The notes beneath the pieces are model-generated. The model was not told where the DNA came from. It searched no databases and was given only the letters and a program-made list of their open reading frames with translations. The position numbers and the translations under genes are program-made. 40,214 nucleotides of DNA from CF-161 sp035259145 (GTDB taxonomy: Bacteria > Chloroflexota > Dormibacteria > Dormibacterales > Dormibacteraceae), in assembly GCA_035259145.1 (NCBI GenBank), contig DATFWQ010000183.1:1-40214 (forward strand). Direction: 5' to 3'. Position 1 is the stretch's first letter, and every line of letters starts with the position of its first letter. This document shows positions 23,591-31,425 of this stretch, piece after piece.

Positions 23591-24328
23591 TCAGTGCCCG
23601 GCTTCGACCTCGCCGAGATCTTCGCCTGCAGGTAGCGGGTCGAGGGTCGTCACAGGGTTCAGGGCCTCGCCAGTGGCAGATCGTCCGTAGTAGCCGATTG
23701 CTGCTCGACCAAGCAGGGTGACCGCAGCCCAGTCGAAGCCGGCGCCGGCCGCGACGCCGATTGCAAGTGGCACGATCCGGCCTACCGATGCCGCCGCTCG
23801 TATGGCCATGGCGCGGCCCAGGACTCTGACCATGACGTCGCTGCCCGCTCTCACCAGCCACCGGGCCGGCGTGTGCCTGAAGGCTGAAATGGTGATCCGC
23901 TCGCCCCCGGCCACGAGAACGTTGTCGCGCAGCTTGACGGCGCCGCCCGCCACACCGATCACGGCCAGGGCTTCCAGCAGACGGTCGTCTGAGCCGCTCA
24001 GCTCCTTGCCGTGAATCATGGCGATGCCGAGAACCAGCTCGGCCTCTTGCTCCATCGCGAAGAGGCCCTGACCGGTAACGGTACCCAGCGCAATCACCGT
24101 GCCGATGCCAGGTGCGATCGCGGCCACGCCGCTGGCCGCGCCGGTTGCGGCTACCCTTGCTCGGGTTCGACGAATCAGGAGTTTCGACAGGGCTGCTGGA
24201 CTGAGGTCAGGGTTCTCATCTCGCAGTCGCTCGACGCGCTCCCGGATGGCCGGTTCGCGGTTGTGAATCACCGTGGCCAGAGCCCGCAGCGCAGGCCGGA
24301 GCTGTGGGGGCAGATCACCCAGGTCCAT
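23591..24328 (-). CDS. EcsC-like protein
   Basis: A 245-residue protein rich in Ala and Gly hydrophobic stretches. The region RVAATGAASGVAAIAPGIGTVIALGTVTGQGLFAMEQEAELVLGIAMIHGKEL matches the EcsC pattern of a glycine/proline-containing hydrophobic hairpin followed by an acidic helix. A second hydrophobic block is IVPLAIGVAAGAGFDWAAVTLLGRAAIGYYG. The function of EcsC proteins is poorly defined; they are thought to associate with membranes. A TAGGCT box ends 7 nt before the ATG with no Shine-Dalgarno, suggesting a leaderless transcript. It is divergent from the zinc-ribbon/pdxH pair. Confidence 0.65.
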   Translation of the reverse strand: MDLGDLPPQLRPALRALATVIHNREPAIRERVERLRDENPDLSPAALSKLLIRRTRARVAATGAASGVAAIAPGIGTVIALGTVTGQGLFAMEQEAELVLGIAMIHGKELSGSDDRLLEALAVIGVAGGAVKLRDNVLVAGGERITISAFRHTPARWLVRAGSDVMVRVLGRAMAIRAAASVGRIVPLAIGVAAGAGFDWAAVTLLGRAAIGYYGRSATGEALNPVTTLDPLPAGEDLGEVEAGH

Positions 24329-24425
24329 ATCGCAAAGCCTATCCGGAGCGTGGCCCGGCGTCAGATGTCAAGGCCACGGTACGCTGACGGTTGAACTGTC
24401 CGCAGCGTCAGGGAGGTGAGAGACC

Positions 24426-24578
24426 ATGACCGAGCTGGACTCCACGACCATCGAAACCTGCCCCTATTGTGGTCGCGAACGGGAGCAGTGGACTGAGAAC
24501 GACGGCGACGGTGTGATCGGCGGCGGTCTGACCTACTGTTCGCAAGACTGCCTGGTCCGGGACCAGGCCCGGGGCTGA
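24426..24578 (+). CDS. 50-residue zinc-ribbon microprotein
   Basis: A very short gene, easily missed. It encodes 50 residues with CPYC (C12, C15) and YCSQDC (C38, C42), a treble-clef or zinc-ribbon style four-Cys site separated by an acidic, Gly-rich linker. The Shine-Dalgarno GGGAGGTG lies about 7 bases before ATG 24426, as strong as any in the window. The stop is 10 bases before the start of pdxH, so both are probably on one mRNA. The YCSxxC ending resembles small zinc-finger proteins such as YacG and MYND/TRASH-like modules, but the order and spacing do not settle a family. Function unknown; nucleic acid or protein binding is possible. Confidence 0.75.
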   Translation: MTELDSTTIETCPYCGREREQWTENDGDGVIGGGLTYCSQDCLVRDQARG

Positions 24579-24588
24579 AACTGTCGGT

Positions 24589-25200
24589 GTGATCGACACC
24601 GACGCTCCGCTGAACGAAGAGGACCTCGACCCCGATCCCATCGTCGAATTCGATAGGTGGTTCCGCCTGGCGGAAGAGGTCGGGGAACCGCAGCCGAACG
24701 CCATGGCGCTGGCTACGGTGACGGCCGCTTGTCAGCCTGCCGTGCGGATGGTCCTGCTGTATCGTGTCGACGCCCGTGGATTCGTGTTCTTCACGAACTA
24801 CGACAGTGACAAGGGAAGTGACCTGGCGGCCAATCCCCGGGCAGCCCTTGCCTTCTACTGGCCGCGACTGCACCGGCAGGTCCGGGCGTTCGGCTCGGTC
24901 ACACGGACAAGCCGCGAAGAGTCACAGGACTACTGGGGAATGCGGCCGTACGGCAACCGGATTGCAGCGTCAGCTTCGGCTCAAAGCCGTCTGCTGGCCA
25001 GCCGCGCTGTGCTGGAAGCCGAGGTGGCTCGACTGGAGCAGCTGTATCCGGACGGCCCGCCACTCCCAGGCTTCTGGGGTGGTTACCGGGTTGCGCCGGA
25101 AGCCATCGAGTTCTGGCAGGGCAGAACCAACCGGTTGCACGATCGTCTCCGATACGTGTGCGACGTAGCCGGTTGGCGGGTGGAGCGCCTGGGGCCGTGA
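24589..25200 (+). CDS. pdxH: Pyridoxamine 5'-phosphate oxidase
   Basis: An FMN enzyme of vitamin B6 salvage: oxidises pyridoxamine or pyridoxine 5'-phosphate to pyridoxal 5'-phosphate. The 203-residue protein has PDPIVEFDRWFRLAEE, PNAMALATVTAACQPAVRMVLLY, FVFFTNYDSDKGSDLAANPRAALAFYW (FMN phosphate binding), the RQVRAFGSV strand and the C-terminal dimer/PLP segment FWGGYRVAPEAIEFWQGRTNRLHDR. Length is slightly short for the family (about 210-220). GTG 24589 is the start. It is the last gene before a strong hairpin shared with nrdJ. Confidence 0.95.
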   Translation: MIDTDAPLNEEDLDPDPIVEFDRWFRLAEEVGEPQPNAMALATVTAACQPAVRMVLLYRVDARGFVFFTNYDSDKGSDLAANPRAALAFYWPRLHRQVRAFGSVTRTSREESQDYWGMRPYGNRIAASASAQSRLLASRAVLEAEVARLEQLYPDGPPLPGFWGGYRVAPEAIEFWQGRTNRLHDRLRYVCDVAGWRVERLGP

Positions 25201-25217
25201 GCTTCAGCGGCCGCTCG

Positions 25218-25249
25218 AGTGGAGCCAGCCCGACTGGGCTGGCTCCACT
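25218..25249. terminator. Strong hairpin between convergent pdxH and nrdJ
   Basis: A perfect 14-bp stem (25218-25231 with 25236-25249; arms AGTGGAGCCAGCCC and GGGCTGGCTCCACT) with the loop GACT. No T-run follows on either strand, but its position between two converging stops makes a bidirectional terminator the best reading. Confidence 0.7.
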
Positions 25250-25276
25250 ACCCGGGCGGGGCGGGCCGGTCTCGGG

Positions 25277-28069
25277 TCAGCTGCAGCCCGTGGTCGCGCC
25301 GCAATTCATGCACTTGTAGCAGGCGCCGTTGCGGACTGTGATGGCACCACACTCTGAGCAGGCCGGAGAGTCGGCGTTGACCACGAAGGTCAGCTTCTGA
25401 GTAGGGCTGGCCTGACCGTTGCGGGCCGGCTTCTGCGCAGGCTTTGCGTGGACCGCCGGTGTGGGGGCCTGCTCCGATGGAGGCGTGAGGTCGCGGCGCA
25501 AGATGCCGACGGCTTCCTGATCCTCAGGGTCCAGAAACCGGCTGGCCAGCCAGCGGAAGATGTAGTCGATGATCGACTTGGCGATTGGGATCTCCGGGTT
25601 CTTCGTGAACCCGCTTGGCTCGAATCGCACGTGGCTGAACTTGTTGACCATCGAGCGCAGCGGAACCCCGTACTGGAGTGCCATTGAGGTCTGGAGTGCG
25701 AAGGCGTCCATCAGCCCCGAGATCGTCGAGCCCTCCTTGGCCATGGTCAGGAAGATCTCGCCAGGTGTGCCGTCGTCGTACAGCCCCACGGTCACGTAGC
25801 CCTCATGGCCCTGGACATCGAACTTATGGGTGAGCGAGCGACGCTCGTCAGGAAGCCGCCGCCGGACTGGCCGTGCCTCGGTGGCCGACTCCGGCGCGGT
25901 GCCGGGCCTGGTTCGCCCATCGTCCCGCGACGTGGATAGAGGCTGAGAGCGCTTGCAGCCGTCCCGATAGATTGCGATGCACTTGAGCCCGAGCTTCCAG
26001 GACTCCATGTAAGTGGTGGCGATGTCCTCGACGGTGGCCTCGTGCGGCATGTTGACGGTCTTGGACTGAGAGCCCGAGACGAATGGCTGCACCGCAGCCA
26101 TCATGCGGACGTGGCCCATCGGCGCGATGGACCGGACTCCGCTGACCGGCTTGAAAGCGCAGTCGAAGACCTTGAGGTGCTCGTCCTGCAGGTGAGGCGC
26201 ACCCTCAATGGTGTCGCGCTCGTCGATGTACTCGACGATGTCCGTGACCTGGCGCTCGGAGTAGCCGAGCTTGCGGAGCGCCTGGGGAACTGTGTTGTTC
26301 ACGATCTTGAAGAGGCCGCCGCCGACCAGCTTCTTGTACTTGACCAACGCCAGGTCGGGCTCGATACCGGTGGTGTCGCAATCGAGGACGAGTCCTGTTG
26401 TGCCGGTCGGGGCGATGACGGTGGCTTGAGCATTCCGGTAGCCGAACTGCTCGCCGAGGCGCACAGCCTCGTCCCAGCTGGCACGAGCAGCTCGCACGAT
26501 CTCTTGCGACTCGCCGTCGAGGCTCAGGCCCCAGGCGGCATCCCTGTGCTTTTTCATGACGCCCAGCATCGGCTGCCGGTTCTTCTCGAACTCCGCAAAT
26601 GGACCCTTGACCTCTGCCATGCGGGCAGAATGGGCGTATGCGCGGCCTGTCATGATCGCCGTGATGGCTGACGCGTAACGCCTGCCTTCGTCGGAGTCGT
26701 AGGCATGGCCCATCGACATGATCAGCGCGCCCAGGTTGGCATAGCCGAGGCCGAGGGGTCGCAGGAGCTCGGAGTTGCGGGCGATGGCGGGCGTCGGGTA
26801 GGAGGCGCGCGAGACGAGGATCTCCTGCGCCGTGAAGCAGACGTCGACGGCCGTCTCGAAGCGCTCGACGTTGAATCGCCCGTCCTCGTCCTGGAACTTC
26901 ATCAGGTTGAGCTGGAGCAAATTGCAGGCGGTGTCGTCGACGAACACAAATTCCGAGCACGGGTTGGTTGCGTTGATCCGGCCGGTTCTGGGGACGCAGT
27001 TCCAGTCCTGAATGGTGGTGTCGAACTGGACCCCCGGGTCTCCGCAGACCCAGGCTGCCTCTGCGATAGCCCGCCAGACGTCGCGTGCCTTGTGAGTCGC
27101 CAGGGGCCTACCGTCTGTGACGGCCCTGACCGACCATTCGCGGTCGCCCTCCACGGCACGCATGAAATCGTCGGTGACGCGGACGGAGTGGTTCGCGTTC
27201 TGGAACTGGACCGAGTCGTAGGCGCCACCAGGGACGTTGAAGCCGGCATCGTACCCGGCCTCGATCAGTGCCCAGGCTTTCTTCTCCTCCTCGGCCTTGC
27301 ACTTTACGAAGTCCAGGATGTCCGGGTGGTCGGCGTTGAGGATGACCATCTTGGCCGCCCGTCGGGTCGTGCCCCCTGACTTGATCGAGCCCGCGAAGCT
27401 GTCGTAACCACGCATGAAAGAGACCGGCCCCGAAGCGGTGCCGCCGCCGGCCAGTGTCTCCTTTGAGGAGCGCAGCACAGAAAGGTTGGTGCCCGTGCCG
27501 GAGCCGAACTTGAACAGCATGCCCTCGGTCTTCGCCAGTTCGAGGATCGACTCCATCGTGTCTTCGACAGAGTTGATGAAGCACGCCGAGGCCTGGGCGG
27601 ACCGTCCGGGAACCCCGATGTTGAACCACACCGGGCTGTTGAAGGACGCATGCTGGGTCACCAGCAGCCAGCGCAGCTCCTCTTCCCAGGTGGCGGCATC
27701 CTCCTCGCCCGCGAAGTAGGCTCCTTCGCGGCCCCACCCGCTGAGCGTGGTAACCACCCGGTCGACCATCTGCTTCACGCTGTATTCACGCTCGGGGCCG
27801 CCGAGGTGGCCGCGGAAGTACTTCTGGGCGACCACGTTGGTGGCAAGCTGCGACCATGAGCGGGGCACCTCAACATTCTTTTGCTCGAAGAAGACCGCAC
27901 CTTTCTCGTTGGTGATGGAGGCCGTCCGGCCCTCCCACTCGACGAGGTCATGGGCGTGACTGCCAGCGGGCGTGAAGAAGCGTGCGAAGCGCAGGCCCCT
28001 CCGGTGACCGGCTTCGTGGGTCTCGCTCTGAGCGCCTTTGGCTGCGACGTTGGCTACGTGTTTGGCCAT
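25277..28069 (-). CDS. nrdJ: Vitamin B12-dependent (class II) ribonucleoside-diphosphate reductase
   Basis: Class II reductase makes deoxyribonucleotides using adenosylcobalamin, with or without oxygen. The 930-residue protein has the family core: LLVTQHASFNSPVWFNIG, ACFINSVEDTMESIL, FKFGSGTGTNLSVLRSS, RRAAKMVILNADHPDI, the catalytic NPCSE with DDTACNLLQLNL, PTGTTGLVLDCDTTGIEPD, and a C-terminal four-Cys zinc ribbon (CSECG, then CYKCMNCG). The extra N-terminal and C-terminal domains are those of the actinobacterial/chloroflexal long NrdJ. No class I or III reductase is in the window. Upstream lie a good promoter and possible NrdR boxes; no cobalamin riboswitch is recognised. AGGAGG lies 11 bases before ATG 28069. 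Confidence 0.96.
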   Translation of the reverse strand: MAKHVANVAAKGAQSETHEAGHRRGLRFARFFTPAGSHAHDLVEWEGRTASITNEKGAVFFEQKNVEVPRSWSQLATNVVAQKYFRGHLGGPEREYSVKQMVDRVVTTLSGWGREGAYFAGEEDAATWEEELRWLLVTQHASFNSPVWFNIGVPGRSAQASACFINSVEDTMESILELAKTEGMLFKFGSGTGTNLSVLRSSKETLAGGGTASGPVSFMRGYDSFAGSIKSGGTTRRAAKMVILNADHPDILDFVKCKAEEEKKAWALIEAGYDAGFNVPGGAYDSVQFQNANHSVRVTDDFMRAVEGDREWSVRAVTDGRPLATHKARDVWRAIAEAAWVCGDPGVQFDTTIQDWNCVPRTGRINATNPCSEFVFVDDTACNLLQLNLMKFQDEDGRFNVERFETAVDVCFTAQEILVSRASYPTPAIARNSELLRPLGLGYANLGALIMSMGHAYDSDEGRRYASAITAIMTGRAYAHSARMAEVKGPFAEFEKNRQPMLGVMKKHRDAAWGLSLDGESQEIVRAARASWDEAVRLGEQFGYRNAQATVIAPTGTTGLVLDCDTTGIEPDLALVKYKKLVGGGLFKIVNNTVPQALRKLGYSERQVTDIVEYIDERDTIEGAPHLQDEHLKVFDCAFKPVSGVRSIAPMGHVRMMAAVQPFVSGSQSKTVNMPHEATVEDIATTYMESWKLGLKCIAIYRDGCKRSQPLSTSRDDGRTRPGTAPESATEARPVRRRLPDERRSLTHKFDVQGHEGYVTVGLYDDGTPGEIFLTMAKEGSTISGLMDAFALQTSMALQYGVPLRSMVNKFSHVRFEPSGFTKNPEIPIAKSIIDYIFRWLASRFLDPEDQEAVGILRRDLTPPSEQAPTPAVHAKPAQKPARNGQASPTQKLTFVVNADSPACSECGAITVRNGACYKCMNCGATTGCS

Positions 28070-28097
28070 CTCTCGGAGAGCCTCCTGTTAGACGTTC

Positions 28098-28127
28098 GGA
28101 CCGCGGTCAGCGGGATGCCCGTGGTCC
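28098..28127 (-). other. Stem-loop in the nrdJ 5' untranslated region
   Basis: GGACC (28098-28102) pairs with GGTCC (28123-28127), enclosing CGGG-ATG-CCCG (28111-28121). It lies in the roughly 120-nt leader predicted from the nrdJ promoter. Role unknown; it may affect mRNA stability or translation. Confidence 0.35.
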
Positions 28128-28198
28128 AGAGGGGGACGGATGAGGCCCCAGAGCATGCCCGCCACAGATGCCCCAGGGCCTCCCTCGATGACCAGCTC

Positions 28199-28227
28199 AG
28201 TGTAGCGCGTCCATGGCCTGCCGTCAA
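28199..28227 (-). promoter_or_regulatory. Sigma70-type promoter of nrdJ
   Basis: On the minus strand TTGACG (28227-28222), a 17-bp spacer and TACACT (28204-28199) form the best promoter match in the window. Transcription would begin near 28192, giving a leader of about 120 nt. Confidence 0.7.
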
Positions 28228-28234
28228 GCCCCAA

Positions 28235-28280
28235 ACACAAGATATGTGGGTCAGGCGGGTGGGCAAGCCCAATATGTAGG
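28235..28280. promoter_or_regulatory. Possible NrdR box pair upstream of nrdJ
   Basis: ACACAAGATATGTGGG (28235-28250) agrees at 11 of 16 positions with the NrdR consensus ACACWATATATWGTGT. A weaker copy (28265-28280) shares ATATGTxGG and is offset by 30 bp. Paired NrdR boxes about three helical turns apart are usual before ribonucleotide reductase genes. They lie just upstream of the -35 box. Confidence 0.4.
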
Positions 28281-28327
28281 CACCATTCCTGTGCAAAAGC
28301 CTGGGGAAATACCTGTGCGTACACTGC

Positions 28328-28915
28328 TCAAACCATGTGTCGAGACTGGGGAAGCCGAGGCGCCAGGAGGCACGCGGCAGCCGGGTCAGGTTCCAGCGCC
28401 TGCCAGCGCTCGACCTGCCTGCAAAGGCGATCGGCGAGCTCGTCGAAGCGATCGACGATGGCCTGCCGCCGCTCCTCACGAGCGCGCGTACCGTCGGGCG
28501 TGGCTGCCGGCGCGACCGGGTAGCGGAAGCCCGGGTCCACACCGTCCCAGACCGCCTCGGCCAGCTCCTCTATGAAGTCCATCTGGTTCTCAGCACGCTC
28601 CAGCGTCTCTGGGCTGGCGAGCGCAAGCTCGACGTTGCGTCTCAGCACTCGTAGACCCCACGCGTTCTCGCATCCGGTCACCTCGGCGAGCTCCCTCAGA
28701 AGAGCGCACAGGTCGGCGGCGAGGGCCACCAGCTCAGCCACTGGAACCGGAGTCGCTTGAGGTGCAGGCGCCTGTCGCTCGATCTCGTGTTGGGACGTTG
28801 CGGCCGGTCGGGATGGCCTGGAGTGGCCTGATCGTCCCTTGGCTCGCTCCACATGATCAGTGTCGGGCCACCAGGCGGACATGAAGCGGACAATGCGCCC
28901 GCTCGAGATGAGCAT
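28328..28915 (-). CDS. Hypothetical helical protein between rmuC and nrdJ
   Basis: I do not recognise this 195-residue protein. After a Pro/Gln-rich linker (about 30-58) it becomes a run of amphipathic helices: VAELVALAADLCALLRELAE, VLRRNVELALASPETLERAE, and EERRQAIVDRFDELADRLCRQVERW, with likely coiled-coil character. No signal peptide or membrane helix is present. It starts eight bases after the rmuC stop, so the two are probably co-transcribed; an internal ATG at 28882 is an alternative start. It could be a partner of RmuC, but that is guilt by association. Confidence 0.65.
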   Translation of the reverse strand: MLISSGRIVRFMSAWWPDTDHVERAKGRSGHSRPSRPAATSQHEIERQAPAPQATPVPVAELVALAADLCALLRELAEVTGCENAWGLRVLRRNVELALASPETLERAENQMDFIEELAEAVWDGVDPGFRYPVAPAATPDGTRAREERRQAIVDRFDELADRLCRQVERWQALEPDPAAACLLAPRLPQSRHMV

Positions 28916-28923
28916 CGGGAGTT

Positions 28924-29979
28924 CTATCCGCGCGCGGCTGCGATGCGCAGCGGTCGCTCGTCGTCCGAAGGCGATTGAGGGTCATCCAGCACCGGGCGCG
29001 TCTCGCGCAAGGGCAGATCCGGCGGTCCGTCGAGGCGACCTGCCGCCTGCGCGCCGTGGACCGACGCCCGAATCCTGGCCGCTACCTGCTTGCCATCCTG
29101 GTACGCGTTGCCCAGCATCGTGACAGCCCGCTGCAGCTTGTTCTCGAGCGCTCCATCCAGGGCGTCGAGCTGACGTTCGATCTCCATCAGGCAGGCCTGG
29201 AGGTTGTCCATATCCACGCTGCGGGCAAACTGCAAATGGAGCTGATACAGCAGCAGCACGTAGGGCAGCACCATCGAGTAGGCCACGATCATCACGTGCC
29301 GCCGGTGGGCTTCGGCAAACGCGGCCCGACACACGGCGTACGCCGCGTCTGGAACGGCCGCGAGGGCGAACGGAGCAGTGGTTGCCGGGTCGATGTACTG
29401 GCTGACCTCCTTTACCCGCTTATCGACTTCCCTCTCGACCGTCGCCACCACCTGGCTGCGGCGTGCAGGAGAGAGGTCCGGCTGAGCCAGTTCCTCAAGT
29501 GCGGCGCTGGACGTCCACTTGGAGTCGATCGGCAGCAGCTTGCCGCCAGGGAGCTGAAGACCGAACTCGACCACCTTGCCGCCGACCCAGAGATTGCGCT
29601 TGAGCATATCCGGGGGCAGATGCCGGAATGCCTCTTCGAGGATGTTCTCGCCTGCCGCGCCACGAGAGGGGCTGCCCGCGATGACCGCTTCCAGCCGGCG
29701 CAGGCTCTGCCGTGCGTCTTCCTCGGCCTGCTGGCGAGCGACGAACTCAACGCGCATGCCCTCAAGCAGCGTCTGGGTCTGGTTCAGCCGTTCTCGGACC
29801 TCGCTGGACGCCGACTCCTGCACCTGGCCGCCTGTGGCGAGCTGCGCCCGGAGCTGTGCCAGCTCGATGCCCTGTGCCTCCGCCCGGCGGTTGATACTCG
29901 CCACCGCATACGCGGTGACGGTCATCCCTGCGACCAGGCATACAAGCAGCAGCGCAAACAGGAGTTCGGAGAACAACAT
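28924..29979 (-). CDS. rmuC: RmuC family DNA recombination protein
   Basis: RmuC limits inversions between inverted repeats and carries a PD-(D/E)XK-type nuclease-like core. The 351-residue protein has an N-terminal membrane anchor (MLFSELLFALLLVCLVAGMTV), a coiled-coil stretch (about 25-90), then the RmuC domain: GAAGENILEEAFRHLPPDML, KVVEFGLQLPGGKLLPIDSKW, and YIDPATTAPFALAAVPDAAYAVC. The GExxLE and LPIDSKW motifs hold the nuclease-like acidic and Lys residues. ATG 29979 is chosen because it begins the hydrophobic anchor; the TACACT promoter box ends 6 nt upstream, so the transcript is probably leaderless. It is divergent from the dCMP-deaminase-like gene. Confidence 0.88.
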   Translation of the reverse strand: MLFSELLFALLLVCLVAGMTVTAYAVASINRRAEAQGIELAQLRAQLATGGQVQESASSEVRERLNQTQTLLEGMRVEFVARQQAEEDARQSLRRLEAVIAGSPSRGAAGENILEEAFRHLPPDMLKRNLWVGGKVVEFGLQLPGGKLLPIDSKWTSSAALEELAQPDLSPARRSQVVATVEREVDKRVKEVSQYIDPATTAPFALAAVPDAAYAVCRAAFAEAHRRHVMIVAYSMVLPYVLLLYQLHLQFARSVDMDNLQACLMEIERQLDALDGALENKLQRAVTMLGNAYQDGKQVAARIRASVHGAQAAGRLDGPPDLPLRETRPVLDDPQSPSDDERPLRIAAARG

Positions 29980-29985
29980 ATTGGC

Positions 29986-30015
29986 AGTGTAGGCTGGTCG
30001 GGGTGTTGGAGGCAA
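29986..30015 (-). promoter_or_regulatory. Promoter giving a leaderless rmuC mRNA
   Basis: TTGCCT (30015-30010), an 18-bp spacer and TACACT (29991-29986) stand on the minus strand. The first transcribed base would fall at or next to the A of ATG 29979. Confidence 0.55.
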
Positions 30016-30023
30016 GGATTAAC

Positions 30024-30473
30024 ATGGTCTCGATGCGCGAGGCGGTTCCAGATCGAATCCCCCTTGAGGAGGTCTACATGCGCATGGCCGAGGAGCTGGC
30101 CAAGAGGTCGACGTGCGCCCGGAGCCAGGTTGGGTCGGTGATCACCACCGGTGACCTGACACAGGTGCTCGGGATCGGTTACAACGGCAATGCCCGTGGC
30201 CTGCCAAACGCCTGCGACAGCGCCGAACCAGGGCGGTGTGGCTGTATACATTCGGAGACCAACGCTTTGATAAAGGCCGGCGCCCACGTCGCCGACAAGA
30301 TCATGTTCATCACGATGTCGCCCTGTGTCATGTGCGCGAAGATGATCGTCAACTCCAACGTCCGGCGAGTGTATTTCCGGACGGCGTACCGGGAGCCGGC
30401 CGGCGTGGAAGTGCTGCGTCAGGCCGGGGTTGAGGCCTGCCTCTACGACCGGTGGCGCGATCTCTGGCGCTGA
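30024..30473 (+). CDS. Deoxycytidylate deaminase-like protein (ComEB/dCMP deaminase family)
   Basis: A zinc deaminase of 149 residues; dCMP deaminase produces dUMP for dTMP synthesis. Zinc ligands are H76 in IHSETNAL (with catalytic E78; the family usually has HAE) and C101/C104 in MSPCVMCAKM. The segment RSTCARSQVGSVIT and GYNGNARGLPNAC are the usual substrate-loop blocks of the family. ATG 30024 has AAGGA five bases upstream and GGAGG further back. Proximity to nrdJ fits a nucleotide-supply role. A cytidine-type or ComE operon protein 2 function cannot be excluded. Confidence 0.88.
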   Translation: MVSMREAVPDRIPLEEVYMRMAEELAKRSTCARSQVGSVITTGDLTQVLGIGYNGNARGLPNACDSAEPGRCGCIHSETNALIKAGAHVADKIMFITMSPCVMCAKMIVNSNVRRVYFRTAYREPAGVEVLRQAGVEACLYDRWRDLWR

Positions 30474-30643
30474 GCCAGGCGAAGCGAACGGCGGGGGCCT
30501 GAGCAGGCCATGGGCACAGCCGGAGGTCCAGGAAGTTCCGTCACGACGTATGGCCCGGTTGGTGAACCGCCGAGCAAGCTCCCACGATGCTGTCCTGCGC
30601 CGATCGACGGCCTCTGCCAGCGCTGGGTTGGAACCCAGGCACT

Positions 30644-31378
30644 TCACCTCGGCGGGTCTTCGACGACCTCGAAGCTGCCATCTGGCCGGCGCAGCAGGCG
30701 CGGCATGACCGGGGGCGTCTCCTGCCGCCTCCGCAGCCGCATCATGAGCCGGGACACGTCGCTCTCGCCGGCGACCGATTCCAGTATCCGCCGGGTTGCG
30801 TGCACGAGCGGCAGGCCGTCAACCCCCAGCGCGCCGGCTGGAGTCGTCCAGGTCCAGCTCACCACCTCCCCCGCTTGGGGGTGGACGGTCTGGCCGGGGG
30901 GACGCCTGGCCAGGTAGAAACGGGTGTCGAAGCGGCGAGCCACCGCCTCGGGGGTGATCCATCGGGCCAGGAACACGAGCCGGTCAGCAGCGGGCGTCAG
31001 CTCCAGCTCGCGCAGGCCGTCGATCCAGTCGGCGCCCGCGATGAGCATCTCGCGTAGGCGGCGGCACTCTCGGTCGCGGGCGAAGCGGCGGTCGCTCCGG
31101 CGGGCCAGGAGGATGCCCAACTCCTCGAACAGCTCGCGCACCGCGGCCGACCGTGATTCGTCCCCAAGCTCGGCGTCCTGGGCGTGCACGGAGCCACCCG
31201 GGAACACGTAGGCGCCTGGCGCGAAGTCCGCGCCACCAGGCCGGCGCATCATGAGAACCTGCCATGGCCGCTGGGCGGGGTCGACGAGCAGCACCGTGGC
31301 GGCGCGACGAGGGGGGACCGGCATCCCTTCGTTGAGCATGCCGGACAGCCCGGTTGGGATCGTGGGGCGTTGGGTCAC
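30644..31378 (-). CDS. NUDIX hydrolase
   Basis: A 244-residue NUDIX protein. The NUDIX box is GGSVHAQDAELGDESRSAAVRELFEELGI (about residues 61-89), with the catalytic RELFEELG core and an insertion between the Gly and the Glu region like that of NUDT19-type acyl-CoA or CoA-ester hydrolases. Flanking blocks are VLMMRRPGGADFAPGAYVFPGG and LVFLARWITPEAVARRFDTRFYLA, also typical of that branch, so a CoA derivative is my guess for the substrate. It starts at GTG 31378; TAAACT ends 9 nt upstream with no Shine-Dalgarno, suggesting a leaderless mRNA. Confidence 0.9.
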   Translation of the reverse strand: MTQRPTIPTGLSGMLNEGMPVPPRRAATVLLVDPAQRPWQVLMMRRPGGADFAPGAYVFPGGSVHAQDAELGDESRSAAVRELFEELGILLARRSDRRFARDRECRRLREMLIAGADWIDGLRELELTPAADRLVFLARWITPEAVARRFDTRFYLARRPPGQTVHPQAGEVVSWTWTTPAGALGVDGLPLVHATRRILESVAGESDVSRLMMRLRRRQETPPVMPRLLRRPDGSFEVVEDPPR

Positions 31379-31387
31379 CCACCGGCA

Positions 31388-31417
31388 AGTTTATTGCGCC
31401 ACCAGGCCACTTAGGAT
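31388..31417. promoter_or_regulatory. Divergent -10 boxes in a 47-bp intergenic region
   Basis: TAAACT on the minus strand (31393-31388) serves the NUDIX gene and TAGGAT on the plus strand (31412-31417) serves the SDR gene. Each stands 8-9 nt before its start codon. The two promoters must overlap, so the genes may compete for polymerase. Confidence 0.45.
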
Positions 31418-31425
31418 TGCATGCG

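Noticed and set aside
28070..28192. Cobalamin riboswitch upstream of nrdJ
   Set aside because: The 120-nt leader has a simple hairpin but no B12-box-like conserved core.
30474..30643. Possible tRNA or small RNA between the dCMP deaminase and NUDIX genes (GGTTGGAACCC element)
   Set aside because: The string resembles a T-arm, but no acceptor, D-arm or anticodon arm can be built around it.
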